A stretch of 64,000 nt of DNA from Acidimicrobiia bacterium (GCA_020637365.1 JACJWE010000002.1:930001-994000); one strand, 5' to 3'; positions 48,472 through 57,660 are shown, counted from the stretch's first letter. The notes: a model not told the origin generated them from the sequence alone. Numbers and translations are program-made.

Positions 48472-50490
48472 CTAGCCGGTGAAGGACAAAGCGCCTGGTT
48501 GCTGAGCCGGGACCGTCGGCACGGTCGTGCTGCGATCTAGGTCGTTGCCGACCGAACCGTTACCGCGGTGACCAGGACGATCAACCGGGGCTGGCTTGAC
48601 CGGAGTTGGGCGTTCCACCTTGGGAGCTGTGGTCGAGGAGGTCGACGTGCTCGAGGTCGAAGTGGAAGTGGTCGCCGAGTCGATCTCGGCGTTGACGAAC
48701 CGAAGTGACTCACCGTCAGGGTCGAGGTTGGTGATCGTGACCGTACCCGATGCCGGTGAGACAACTTCCCAGCCGTCGACGGGCGTTTCGGTCACGGTGT
48801 AGTCGCACTTCTCGCCGTCTTCAGCGACCGCAACCAGGTTTTCGGCGGTGACTTCACCGTTCTCGTCGGTCTCGACCTTGATGCTGTTCGATGGGCAGTC
48901 GCCGTCGCCGGTGCCCTTGATCACGAATTCCCAGCCTTCAAGATCGGCGTCGGTATCGGCAATCACCTTGGTGATGTCGATATCGCCAACTTCGCGGATA
49001 TCGGTGGTGTTGGTGAAGGACACCCGCACCTGGCTCGTGTCGGTCAACGGGTCGAGGGTGACGACACCGCTGACCGGCGAGACGACGTAGCCGTCTGGGG
49101 TGTCCACCTCGGTGACCGTGTAGGAGCATTCCGTTTCGTCGTCGGAAGCGACCGAAACGACGTCCCTAAAGATCGCCGTACCCGATGCGTTGGTGTCCAT
49201 TTCAAGGTCAACCGTCGGGCAGATCGCCGGGTTATCGGGGTCGCTTTCGAGGTTGAAGGTCCAGCCCGAAAGTGCGGTGGAGGGAGCAGACACCTTGACA
49301 TCGTTGAGGACGACGGTCTTGTCGACGACCACATCGGTGAAGTGGCCATTGACGCTGTCGATGAACTGCAGCGGGATCACCCGGTCTTCCTCAGGCTGAA
49401 CGCCTGAGTACCCGGCGATTGGTTGCACCGTGTAGCCGTCGAGGTTGGAGGTCTGTTCAACGTCATAGGTGCAGTTGGGATCAAGGTCCTCGAAGGTGGC
49501 GACACCGTAGGTGTTGGTGGTCTTCACGATCGGGTCGTCACCAGCGCATGCGCCGGTCGGAGTCAAGGTGATCTCCCAACCGGCGAGGCGAGGATCAGGT
49601 GCGGTGATCAGATCGCCGTTTACCCGGACCTTGACCGTCACTTCGATCGTCGGTGAGTCCGGCGCTGGAGTGGGCACGTTGCCATCACAGACGCCCAGAG
49701 CCACAAGGCCGTCGTAGAGTAGGCCGACCACGGAACCGATGATGCCGTCGAGGTCGACAATGCTCACCGCAAAGCCAACCAACGTGCTGACCAGGCTGGT
49801 AATGCCGTTTCCAACAAAACTCAAGACCTGGGCGACGATCGACTGGATGGTTTGGTTGGCCCCCAAGCCGACTCCCTGGAGCAGGCCGCTGATGATCGAC
49901 GTGAGGAACGCCACGACCAGGGTGTCGACGCCTGAAACAGCCTGGGTGATAATCCCTTCGACAAGGTCATTGGCCGAAACGTCGATGCCTGCGATCGCTT
50001 GGCAGACACCGATACCGTCGACGATTCCGCCGAGGTCGAGGGTGAGCAAGCTGACGAGAATCTGGTCTATATCGATGGTGACCAGTGCGTTGACGATTCC
50101 CGATCCCAGTTGAGAGTCGAGACAGAGTTGTTCGACATCGAGATTTGGCACGTTGACCAGTGATGCGATGACGGTTTCGATGATCCCGCCGAGTGCGCCG
50201 AATGCGCTGCACACCGCAGATTCAATCATGTTGCCGCTGGCAATCAACACGGGGTCGATCATGCCGTCAATGCTGAAGTTGGCGACCGTCGAACATGCGG
50301 TCGAGGCGGGCGCATCGCCGATGATCGGGTCGAGCAGGTCGTAGCAGAAGTCGTAAATCGGTCCTTCGCCGACGGCCCCGGCATCTTGCGCGGTCTTGAC
50401 GTTGTAGATCATCGAGACCATCGCGAACGCGGTGACGATCGCACCGAGTCGCAACCAAAATGCGCGTTGTTTTCCTGCGCTCGCCTGCAT
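48472..50490 (-). CDS. Exported surface protein A5 with SpaA-like repeats, ending in LSFTG
   Basis: ATG 50490 follows GGGAGG at 4 bases. Signal peptide near residues 10-35 (LRLGAIVTAFAMVSMIYNV). Residues about 40-270 form a hydrophobic helical domain with several Cys (FCYDLLDPIIGDAPAS; SIISGLLQGVGLGANQT), unassigned. Four SpaA/Cna-B-like units follow (TIEVTVKVRVNG, TDVVVDKTVVLNDV, DIDITKVIADTD and related YTVTE motifs). A Thr/Ser/Pro linker ends in GALSFTG and an immediate TAG stop. Other adhesins continue with a TM helix and basic tail, which are absent here in all frames. It could be secreted, or the sorting signal may be cut by an error. Confidence 0.8.
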   Translation of the reverse strand: MQASAGKQRAFWLRLGAIVTAFAMVSMIYNVKTAQDAGAVGEGPIYDFCYDLLDPIIGDAPASTACSTVANFSIDGMIDPVLIASGNMIESAVCSAFGALGGIIETVIASLVNVPNLDVEQLCLDSQLGSGIVNALVTIDIDQILVSLLTLDLGGIVDGIGVCQAIAGIDVSANDLVEGIITQAVSGVDTLVVAFLTSIISGLLQGVGLGANQTIQSIVAQVLSFVGNGITSLVSTLVGFAVSIVDLDGIIGSVVGLLYDGLVALGVCDGNVPTPAPDSPTIEVTVKVRVNGDLITAPDPRLAGWEITLTPTGACAGDDPIVKTTNTYGVATFEDLDPNCTYDVEQTSNLDGYTVQPIAGYSGVQPEEDRVIPLQFIDSVNGHFTDVVVDKTVVLNDVKVSAPSTALSGWTFNLESDPDNPAICPTVDLEMDTNASGTAIFRDVVSVASDDETECSYTVTEVDTPDGYVVSPVSGVVTLDPLTDTSQVRVSFTNTTDIREVGDIDITKVIADTDADLEGWEFVIKGTGDGDCPSNSIKVETDENGEVTAENLVAVAEDGEKCDYTVTETPVDGWEVVSPASGTVTITNLDPDGESLRFVNAEIDSATTSTSTSSTSTSSTTAPKVERPTPVKPAPVDRPGHRGNGSVGNDLDRSTTVPTVPAQQPGALSFTG

Positions 50491-50839
50491 ACATCCTCCC
50501 AGATACGTTCTGCGGAGCAACGCTCCCAATAGCGTCCACTCCGCGGACCCTGGGAAGTGTAGTGGGCTGTTGCCGCCACGTCACCCTTGGATTGCGGTGT
50601 GATTTGTCGTGGGGTGCTCTCAGTGGTCGAATCTCACCGAAGTGATTTGTACGATGAAGCAACGCCGGTTGCTCGCTTGCCGTGAGGGTTCCACTGATGT
50701 GAACTGGCGGTCAGCGGACCCCAACGGTGAGCGATATCGCGGTGGTATCGGTGGTTGACGCCTTGACCAGGGAAAGCGTGCATCACTGGCCAACGTCTCC
50801 CGAACGCTGCAATACCACAATGGATGTGATGGTGGCGCG
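50491..50839. other. Divergent intergenic region A5 / AlgH gene
   Basis: No open frame with a ribosome site and no clear TTGACA box. Promoters for both genes must lie here. Confidence 0.35.
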
Positions 50840-51409
50840 ATGAACCCAGGCGACAAACGTGAGATGCGACATCGCCTTCTGGTCGCGTCGCCCATGCTGA
50901 TGGACCCCAACTTTTATCGAGCGGTTGTCTTTGTGTTGGAGCACAACGATGAGGGAACCATCGGCCTTGTGTTGAATGACCCGTCCGACGTGATCCTTGA
51001 CGAGGTCCTCGACGGCTGGGGGCCACTCGGTGGCCTGCCAGGTGTTGTCTTTTGCGGCGGGCCGGTCGAAACCGAGAGCGTGATCGCACTGGGTCGATCG
51101 ATCGGTGCCGATGACGAGTTCTATGGGTTCCAGCCATTGGTCCACGGTTACGGCCTGGTCGATCTGGATGTATCGCCCGACGATTTTGCTGGGCAGGTCG
51201 ATGATGTACGCCTCTACGTTGGATACGCCGGATGGGGCGCGGGTCAGCTCGAAGAAGAGATCACAGAGGGCGCCTGGATCGTCCTCGATGCGGAGCTGGG
51301 GGACCTGACCGCGGTGAAACCTCAACAGTTGTGGTCTCGTGTGCTCGGCCGTCAAGGTGGGCCCTACACCCAGGTGGCGCTGCACACCGATGAGCCGTGG
51401 TTGAACTGA
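50840..51409 (+). CDS. YqgE/AlgH family protein (DUF179)
   Basis: 189 residues. HRLLVASPMLMDPNFYRAVV, HNDEGTIGLVLNDPSDV, FCGGPVETESVIALG and VDDVRLYVGYAGWGAGQLEEEI are the family blocks. GAWIVLDAELGDL follows. Cytosolic; function in general unclear. Confidence 0.9.
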   Translation: MNPGDKREMRHRLLVASPMLMDPNFYRAVVFVLEHNDEGTIGLVLNDPSDVILDEVLDGWGPLGGLPGVVFCGGPVETESVIALGRSIGADDEFYGFQPLVHGYGLVDLDVSPDDFAGQVDDVRLYVGYAGWGAGQLEEEITEGAWIVLDAELGDLTAVKPQQLWSRVLGRQGGPYTQVALHTDEPWLN

Positions 51410-51560
51410 TGTCGCTGCGGCCCGGTGATGCGGCCAGCGGGGAAGCGATGATGTGGCCAGCGGGGAAGCATGGACTTGAGTCGGCAGGAGGCTCGAGTCC
51501 GCATGAGGCCCGAGTCGGGTGAAGTTGCCAACCTGACGTCGGGTCTGCTGATCTGACGCG

Positions 51561-52118
51561 ATGGCGGCACGTACCCCACATGACGAGCTCAGATTTCGGA
51601 GCGCTGGTGTCGATGCACAATCGATGGCTGGCTCACCGGCAACGCGCGGCGACGAGGCTATCCCCACATCGGTCCGCGTCGATCGACGACGGTTTCTTGG
51701 GGGATCGCTTGCGCTGGGCGCGGCGATTGCGATGTTCGGGGCATGTTCTAGCGGCGACGACGATCCGGCCACAACGGCAACGACCGAATCGCTGATCAAG
51801 GACCCAACCGAAGAGCTCGAAGAGCTGGTCAACCTGACGACTTCGCCATTCCTCGACGCTTACTTCACCGATGTGTCCAAGGCTGCCCTCGTCGGAGCCG
51901 CCTACACCCAGAACGTTGCCGACGGCGACGTCGAGGCCCTCGTTGTTCCCGACGATTTTCGCGCCCGAGTCATGACGGGCCCCGCTGATCAGGCAGCCAT
52001 CGATGCGATGCGAGGCGACATCCGCGCCGAGTTCGAAGGCAGCGACATGGTGTCGGTTTCAGGGTGGCGGCTCAGCCGATCAGAGGTCTACCTCGCCCTC
52101 ATCGCATCCGGCGCGTAG
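51561..52118 (+). CDS. Tat-exported putative lipoprotein
   Basis: VRVDRRRFLGGSLALGAAIA is a twin-arginine signal, with the lipobox AMFGAC. The mature part (about 120 residues) is helical (TEELEELVNLTTSPFLDAYF; FEGSDMVSVSGWRLSRSEVY). ATG 51561 is the longest start; ATG 51624 is possible. It is a small Tat lipoprotein with no family I can name. A repeat (GGCCAGCGGGGAAGC, twice) precedes it. Confidence 0.7.
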   Translation: MAARTPHDELRFRSAGVDAQSMAGSPATRGDEAIPTSVRVDRRRFLGGSLALGAAIAMFGACSSGDDDPATTATTESLIKDPTEELEELVNLTTSPFLDAYFTDVSKAALVGAAYTQNVADGDVEALVVPDDFRARVMTGPADQAAIDAMRGDIRAEFEGSDMVSVSGWRLSRSEVYLALIASGA

Positions 52119-52223
52119 CCCCTAGACACCGCCTGGGGTGTCTAGCCCGCGCTTCGCTGACAGAGCACGCCGCGAGCTGGCCGAACGAGTGTCGAGCGAG
52201 GCGCGCCATGCCTTTGATACCGG

Positions 52224-53216
52224 TCACCCCACGGGCAGGATCGTGCGCAGCGGCTCGGCGGCCGCCCCCTGGGGGCGTGCGCCGACGTTGATCAGCGCAG
52301 CCGATGCAGCTTGCGAACCGGCCGCCCCGCAGACGGGAAGCGGCAGATTCCGCGCGAGGCCGAGCAGGACTCCCGCGGCGTAGCAGTCGCCAGCTCCCGT
52401 GGTGTCGACGACCGGCGAAACCGCCGTGGGTTCGATCTTGTGCATCTCATCCGGTGTGCTGAGAAGCGACCCGTGTTCTCCGAGTGTCACCGCAACGACA
52501 TCGCACCGGCCTTGCAGCACCTCTGCAGCCTCTAGGCCCGACTCGGCCCCGGTCAGGGTCATCGCCTCGGCTTCGTTGGCGAACAGAATGTCGACGTGGT
52601 TGTCGATGAGATCGACGAATTCGCTTCGGTGTCCCTCGACACAGAAGCCGTCGGACAGCGTCAAAGAGATGCGCAGACCGTGGCCCGTCGCCAGCTCGAT
52701 CGCTTTGCGGATGGCGTCTTTGGCGTCGGGCTGATCCCACAGGTAGCCCTCGAGGTACAGGATCGATGCGTCTTGCATCAGCGAATCTTCGACGTCGCTT
52801 GGATGGAGTGCGCTTGCAGCGCCGAGGTAGGTGTTCATCGTCCGCTGCGCGTCGGGTGTGACCAACACCAGCGACCGCCCCGTACGAGGGCCGCTCGTCG
52901 CGTACTCGGTGTCAAAGGCGACGCCGAGGTCGCCGAGGGCGTTCGCGAATGCTCGTCCCAGGTCGTCGTCGAACACCCGCCCGATGTAGCCCGATGTACC
53001 GCCCATCATGGCGATCACCGCGGCGGTGTTGGCCGATGATCCACCAGCCGATGTGACGGGGTTGGGCATGTCCAGCGCTAGTTGGTCCGCCTGGTCGAGG
53101 TCGATCAGTGTCATCGAGCCTTTGGCCAGCCCATGGCGGGTGAGTACGCCGTCGTCGACCTGCGACAACACATCGACGAGGGCGTTGCCCATACAAACCA
53201 CATCGAGACCTGACAA
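52224..53216 (-). CDS. PfkB-family carbohydrate kinase, adenosine kinase-like
   Basis: 330 residues from ATG 53216. MGNALVDVLSQVDD (substrate lid), TSAGGSSANTAAVIAMMGG (PfkB signature 1), and VVDTTGAGDCYAAGVLLGLA (signature 2, anion hole and catalytic Asp). DVVAVTLGEHGSLL is typical of the actinobacterial adenosine/nucleoside kinases. The exact sugar substrate is inferred. Confidence 0.85.
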   Translation of the reverse strand: MSGLDVVCMGNALVDVLSQVDDGVLTRHGLAKGSMTLIDLDQADQLALDMPNPVTSAGGSSANTAAVIAMMGGTSGYIGRVFDDDLGRAFANALGDLGVAFDTEYATSGPRTGRSLVLVTPDAQRTMNTYLGAASALHPSDVEDSLMQDASILYLEGYLWDQPDAKDAIRKAIELATGHGLRISLTLSDGFCVEGHRSEFVDLIDNHVDILFANEAEAMTLTGAESGLEAAEVLQGRCDVVAVTLGEHGSLLSTPDEMHKIEPTAVSPVVDTTGAGDCYAAGVLLGLARNLPLPVCGAAGSQAASAALINVGARPQGAAAEPLRTILPVG

Positions 53217-53235
53217 AACTGTGCTCCTGGGTGGG

Positions 53236-54143
53236 TCAGCTGTTGGCGCTGACGATTTTCACTTTTGGTTGCGTGCTGGCCCGGCGCACAGCTTTCGCTG
53301 CGGGCCGCCCGGCCACGGCGCGGACTATCTCGTGGCGCACCTGGCGGGACGAACGGCTGGCTGGTGAACCAGAGTTGCCAGAGCGCTTGTGTGGAGCGTA
53401 CCGGGGGCACGTCGCCACAACGATTGGCGCTGGCTCGACCGGCGTTGCCTCGGACTGGCGCTGCCTCGACTGGCGTTGGCTCGACCGGCGTTGGCTCGAC
53501 TGGCGTTGGCTCGACTGGAGTTGGCTCGACTGGCGTTGGCTCGACTGGCGTTGGCTCGACTGGGCCCTTGCGCGTGCAGCTCGAGAACCTTGCTCGGGAA
53601 CAGGCGCTTGCTCGGCGGGCGTGGGGCTCCAGAACGGGTGCGGTTCGGGAACCAGCGCGGGATCGGCGGCTTGGGTGCGCAGACCTTGGCACGGCGGCAC
53701 AAAAGTCCGTGGGTCAGAGCGAATCGGCCTCAAGGCAGGGTCGAGTTGGGCGAGGAACTGAGCGCACCGCTCTGCCTCGTCGGTCTCGCCGATGATCTCA
53801 GCTTGTCGACGCAAACCATCGAGTGCTCGCAAGAAGCCCTGATTTGTCAGATGCTGAGCACGGACATAGCCGTTGCCTCGCCATCCGTTTGCCCGCAGCG
53901 CGTCGAGACCCCGGTGATAGCCCACCGGAACGCTGCGTAGGCCTCGACGTCGTCGCGTGCGACCTGTCCGAGACGCGCCACGCGTCGCTGGAGCGCGGAT
54001 ATGCAGCACAGATCGTGGCGATAGCGTCCCGCTGTTGATCCGCAGGTAGAGCCAAAGGCGGCCGTGAGGCGGTCGGCCGCAGGATCGGCGGGGAGCACGG
54101 TTTCGGGTAGCCCTGCTGAGAAGGCAACTGGCTGATCGCTCAT
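53236..54143 (-). CDS. DUF3151 family protein with repeat-encoded C-terminal extension, frameshifted
   Basis: ATG 54143 after AGGAAG. Joined frames give SAGLPETVLPADPAADRL, ALPADQQRDAIATICAAYPR, GQVARDDVEAYAAFR and GYHRGLDALRANGWRGNGYV, then NQGFLRALDGLRRQAEIIGE and TDEAERCAQFLAQLDP. This is the complete DUF3151 domain (about 130 residues), broken near 54040, 53975 and 53925. In the frame kept, about 170 more residues follow, rich in Pro and then in Ser-Ser-Gln-Arg repeats coded by a 15-base minisatellite, ending KAVRRASTQPKVKIVSANS. The extension may be an artefact of a missed stop. Function unknown. Confidence 0.7.
53445..53575 (+). repeat. 15-base minisatellite in the DUF3151 3' region
   Basis: About eight near-perfect GCTCGACTGGCGTTG units. 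Read in another frame of the minus strand they code VEPTPVEPTPV, a common natural low-complexity motif. Confidence 0.8.
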
Positions 54144-54453
54144 GATGATGTCTTCCTGTTGATGTGCGGCTCGGTCGGGCCTGCGCTTCGGTATGCCCGT
54201 CCCCGCCAGCCGTCGAGTCCGACGGCAACAGCCCATGGAACGGCCGACTCGTCGGAACAGCCCACTCGTCGGCGTAGCCGAACCCTCGCCCGCAGGGCGC
54301 CGCTCGGTGGCTGGCAATTTTGGTCCACGCTCGGGCGCTGCATCGCAGAGTACGCAATGACGATCGGGTTGACCCCGATGAGGTGCGTGGTCGGCCTGTG
54401 TAGAGCCAAACGCCGCTCTGGGTTCGTAGAGCGCCGGTCGGTACCATGCCGCT
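54144..54453. other. Divergent intergenic region DUF3151 / histidine phosphatase
   Basis: Contains a loose repeat (CGACTCGTCGG) near 54245-54275. No gene is supported. Confidence 0.35.
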
Positions 54454-55176
54454 ATGGCTTGTTCGGTGTTTTTGGTTCGTCACGGGGTTACCGCAGAAAC
54501 GGGTGCAGTCCTGTCGGGGCGTAAACCCGGCATAGCGCTCTCTGAGGCTGGCATCGCCCAGGCCGAGGCGACCGCGGCACTTCTCAGCAACGTCAAGTTC
54601 GCGGCTTGTTACGCGAGTCCTATCCAACGAACCACCGAAACCGCCCAGATCGTCGCAGCTCCTCATGGTCTCGCCGTCGTCCCCGACGACGCGTTTATCG
54701 AGGCTGAGTACGGCGAATGGACCGATGTCCCGCTTGCCGATCTCCGCAAACACCCCCTGTGGCCGGTCATTCAACACACACCGTCGCGAGCGGTGTTCCC
54801 CGGTGGCGAGGCGATGCGCGCCATCCAACATCGGGCGGTCGACGGCATCGAACGACTCGGCGCCGCACATGACGGCGAGGCGATTCTGATCGTCTCCCAT
54901 GCCGACGTGATCAAAGCGATCTTGGCGCACTACTTGGGGACGCACCTGGACCTGTTCCAACGCATTCATGTATCGCCCGCATCGATATCGATCGTCCAGC
55001 TTTCATCACACGGACCGATGGTGGCGTGTGTTAATCAGCGGCCGGGCGACGCGGAACTTGCCGCGTACGTCCCCCAGGCGGCTGGTGACCATCACGCTTC
55101 AACGGACGAGGCTCGGAATGCCGATGAGCGAGCAGCGGTTGCGGCGAGCGACGAGGATGCGGTGGGAGAACGGTGA
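54454..55176 (+). CDS. Histidine phosphatase family protein (MSMEG_4193 type)
   Basis: VFLVRHGVTAETGAVLSGRK has the phosphorylated His (RHG). PIQRTTETAQIV and ILIVSHADVIKAILAHYLG provide the second Arg/His pair. IEAEYGEWTDVPLADL is typical of the family. A C-terminal acidic Ala-rich tail follows. It overlaps the DUF3090 gene by 4 bases. First gene of a trio conserved in actinobacteria. Confidence 0.9.
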   Translation: MACSVFLVRHGVTAETGAVLSGRKPGIALSEAGIAQAEATAALLSNVKFAACYASPIQRTTETAQIVAAPHGLAVVPDDAFIEAEYGEWTDVPLADLRKHPLWPVIQHTPSRAVFPGGEAMRAIQHRAVDGIERLGAAHDGEAILIVSHADVIKAILAHYLGTHLDLFQRIHVSPASISIVQLSSHGPMVACVNQRPGDAELAAYVPQAAGDHHASTDEARNADERAAVAASDEDAVGER

Positions 55177-55685
55177 TGGAACTGATCGACATTGGTTTGG
55201 TGAACTCGATCATGGTCGGTGCAAACGGACCACAGGGTGAACGAGCGTTCATGTTGCAAGCACGTTCCGAAGATCAGGTGGTGACGGTCCTGCTCGAAAA
55301 ACAGCAGGTTGCTGAGCTGTCATCCCAACTCCGTCGGCTCCTCCAGGGCCTCGCAGCGACGTTTCCGGGCACCGAACCGAGCCCCGCTGCGGACAAGCTT
55401 GAAGTCGACCTGCCCAGTGACGCTGAACCCGACTTTCGCGCCAGAGCGGTACGCGTTGGATTTGAACCGACCGAACGCCTCTTGCAGCTCGAATTCTTTG
55501 AGTACCCGGGCCAAGACGATCAGTCCCTTCCCGACGAGGGGATCGTCTTGCGTTGCCTCGCCACCGTCGACATGGTTCATGCGATGAGCGGCCACGCCCT
55601 CAACGTTGTCAATCAAGGACGGCCCCTCTGCCCATACTGCCGTTTCCCCCTGGTCGACGACCACCGATGTCCAGCTGTCAACTAG
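55173..55685 (+). CDS. DUF3090 family protein
   Basis: 170 residues. IGLVNSIMVGANGPQGERAF, VTVLLEKQQVAELSSQLRRL, VRVGFEPTERLLQLEFFEY and the terminal RPLCPYCRFPLVDDHRCPA are the family blocks. The last could be a small zinc site. ATG 55173 overlaps the phosphatase stop, so the genes are coupled. Confidence 0.9.
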   Translation: MMELIDIGLVNSIMVGANGPQGERAFMLQARSEDQVVTVLLEKQQVAELSSQLRRLLQGLAATFPGTEPSPAADKLEVDLPSDAEPDFRARAVRVGFEPTERLLQLEFFEYPGQDDQSLPDEGIVLRCLATVDMVHAMSGHALNVVNQGRPLCPYCRFPLVDDHRCPAVN

Positions 55686-55836
55686 GTGCTCTGCCGCCGT
55701 CCATGTCGCGGCGGCAGCCTGCCAGGACGCACGGTGTCCTGGTGTTGAGCGTCGGTGTGCGGACCGGTGGGCAGGCACGTCGGAGGAGCTGCCGAGGTTT
55801 CGGTGGTCTGGCGTTCGCCGCGCAAGGTCTGGGTGC

Positions 55837-56577
55837 ATGACAACCCTCACGATTCCGCCCGAGCTGCCGCTGCCGCGTCGTGCTGAAGTACTCAGCGTCG
55901 GAGGGTTGGAACCGGTCGGGCGGCTCGAGGACTCTTCGAACTTCGCCCTCGTGGTGTTGGCTGAGTTGGACGGCGATCAGGCGCTCGCGGTGTGGAAGGC
56001 CCAGGAGGCAGAGCGGCCCCTCTGGGATTTTCCTGCCCAGACGCTTTGCCAACGCGAGGTAGCAGCGTACGAAGTGTCGAACTTTCTCGGCTTTGACCTC
56101 GTGCCATTCACCGCCTGGCGGGAAGGGCCGTTCGGGATGGGCATGGTTCAAGCCTTCATTCCGCACGACCCCAGCGAACATTTCGGCACACTGCGAGACG
56201 ACTTCGCTGCGCAGTTCCGCCAAATGTGCGCCTTTGACCTGGTTATTAACAACGCCGATCGCAAAGCGGGCCACGCGTTGCGCGGCGCCGACGACCACAT
56301 TTGGGGCATTGACCACGGCCTGACCTTCAACCTTGTCCACAAGGTCAGAACGGTCATCTGGGACTACATCGGCGAGCCGATCCCGAGCGATGTGCGCGAA
56401 TCGGTGGGTCGCGCGGCGGCGTCGCTCGATGTCGGGGGGACGCTGCATCAACGTCTGGCGCCCCTGCTGACATCGGCCGAGATCTCGGTGACCCGTGACC
56501 GCGCCCAGGCGTTCGTCGCCGCATCTCGATTTCCTGAACCGACGACTGACTACCCCTACCCCTGGCCGCTCATCTGA
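55837..56577 (+). CDS. SCO1664 family protein (kinase-like fold)
   Basis: ATG 55837, 246 residues. GRLEDSSNFALVVLAEL, LWDFPAQTLCQREVAAYEVS, FDLVINNADRKAGHALRG and HIWGIDHGLTFNLVHKVRTV resemble the PI3/4-kinase-like catalytic loop (NNADRK) and metal-binding IDHG motif. Phosphoinositide or inositol kinase activity is only a hypothesis. Third member of the trio with the phosphatase and DUF3090. Confidence 0.85.
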   Translation: MTTLTIPPELPLPRRAEVLSVGGLEPVGRLEDSSNFALVVLAELDGDQALAVWKAQEAERPLWDFPAQTLCQREVAAYEVSNFLGFDLVPFTAWREGPFGMGMVQAFIPHDPSEHFGTLRDDFAAQFRQMCAFDLVINNADRKAGHALRGADDHIWGIDHGLTFNLVHKVRTVIWDYIGEPIPSDVRESVGRAAASLDVGGTLHQRLAPLLTSAEISVTRDRAQAFVAASRFPEPTTDYPYPWPLI

Positions 56578-56579
56578 CC

Positions 56580-56672
56580 TTTCGCTCCCGAGGTAGGCGC
56601 CCTTGGCTCCCGAGGTAGGTGCCCTGGGCTCCCGAGGTAGGTGCCCTGGGCTCCCTCCCGAGGTAGGTGCTC
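56580..56672 (+). repeat. 22-base minisatellite before fxsA
   Basis: About four copies of GCTCCCGAGGTAGGTGCCCT directly after the SCO1664 stop. Both strands are open only because of the repeat. Confidence 0.8.
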
Positions 56673-56760
56673 GGTGCTGCGTCGCGACGGCACCGTCGCT
56701 CGACTGGGTGGGTGCCGCTGATCACCGTCGGCGCCGCCCAATCGGTACCATCGACCCGTT

Positions 56761-57285
56761 ATGGGTCTGATCATTTTGTTGCTGTTCGTCGCGTTGCCGT
56801 TTGTTGAGATTGCCGTCTTGCTGAAGGTGGGGCAGTCCTTTGGGTTTGGACCCACCATTCTCCTGATGATCGGCATCTCCGTCGTGGGCTTCTTCCTGGT
56901 GCGGATGCAGGGTTTCCGGATCGTCCAGCGGATCCAGAGTCAGGTGAGCGCGGGCAAAGTTCCCACGCAGCCGATGATGGACGGCTTCCTGGCTCTCTTT
57001 GCAGCAGCGTTGTTGATGACGCCAGGTTTTGTGACCGACATCATCGGCATCCTGTTGCTGCTTCCGCCGACTCGAGCCCTCATTCGGCCGTTCCTCACCC
57101 GCTATTTCGTTGAGCGAGGACGCCGCATCCAATCGTCGGTCGGTTTCGGACCGGGGTTCCAGACCCGGACGTTCATGTGGCGAACCGGGTCGACGGGCGG
57201 CACGGGTCGTGGCGCTGGTAGGCGCAGCGACGATGACATCATCGACGTAGACCCCGAGCCCGAGATCAACCGCGAGCTCGAATAG
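56761..57285 (+). CDS. fxsA: FxsA family membrane protein
   Basis: 174 residues. ALPFVEIAVLLKVGQSFGFG, then RMQGFRIVQRIQSQVSAGKV and FAAALLMTPGFVTDIIGILL are FxsA signatures. About three TM helices. An Arg/Gly/Asp tail, longer than in E. coli FxsA, ends in DDDIIDVDPEPEI. Confidence 0.9.
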   Translation: MGLIILLLFVALPFVEIAVLLKVGQSFGFGPTILLMIGISVVGFFLVRMQGFRIVQRIQSQVSAGKVPTQPMMDGFLALFAAALLMTPGFVTDIIGILLLLPPTRALIRPFLTRYFVERGRRIQSSVGFGPGFQTRTFMWRTGSTGGTGRGAGRRSDDDIIDVDPEPEINRELE

Positions 57286-57324
57286 TGAGCCTGCCATGTG
57301 TGAGCCGGGCTAGCCTCGCCGCCC

Positions 57325-57660
57325 ATGACACAGATCCCAGAAATCACCATTGACGACGTTGACGGCCTCCTCGCCGAGGGCTACCTCCTTCTCGACGTTC
57401 GTGAAGACGACGAGTGGGCGGCTGGCCACGCAGAAGTAGCGATCAGCATCCCGCTCAGCGAATTGGTCGAACGCCGCGATGAACTCGATACGTCGGCACA
57501 GATTCTCGTGACCTGTAAGGCCGGCGGTCGGTCACTCAAGGCCACCGAAGCCCTGCGCTCCTGGGGATACGACGCGACCAACCTCGCTGGCGGCATGCTC
57601 GCATGGGCCGGTGCAGATCGCCCCATGATCGCGACCGAAGGCGACGCGTACGTCCTGTAA
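57325..57660 (+). CDS. Single-domain rhodanese
   Basis: 111 residues. ITIDDVDGLLAEGYLLLDVR, AAGHAEVAISIPLSEL, and the active site loop ILVTCKAGGRSLKATEAL (Cys nucleophile). A free-standing cytosolic sulfurtransferase. Confidence 0.9.
   Translation: MTQIPEITIDDVDGLLAEGYLLLDVREDDEWAAGHAEVAISIPLSELVERRDELDTSAQILVTCKAGGRSLKATEALRSWGYDATNLAGGMLAWAGADRPMIATEGDAYVL

Noticed and set aside
53445..53575. 15-base repeat as a CRISPR or integron array
   Set aside because: The units are contiguous with no unique spacers and are part of a translated frame.
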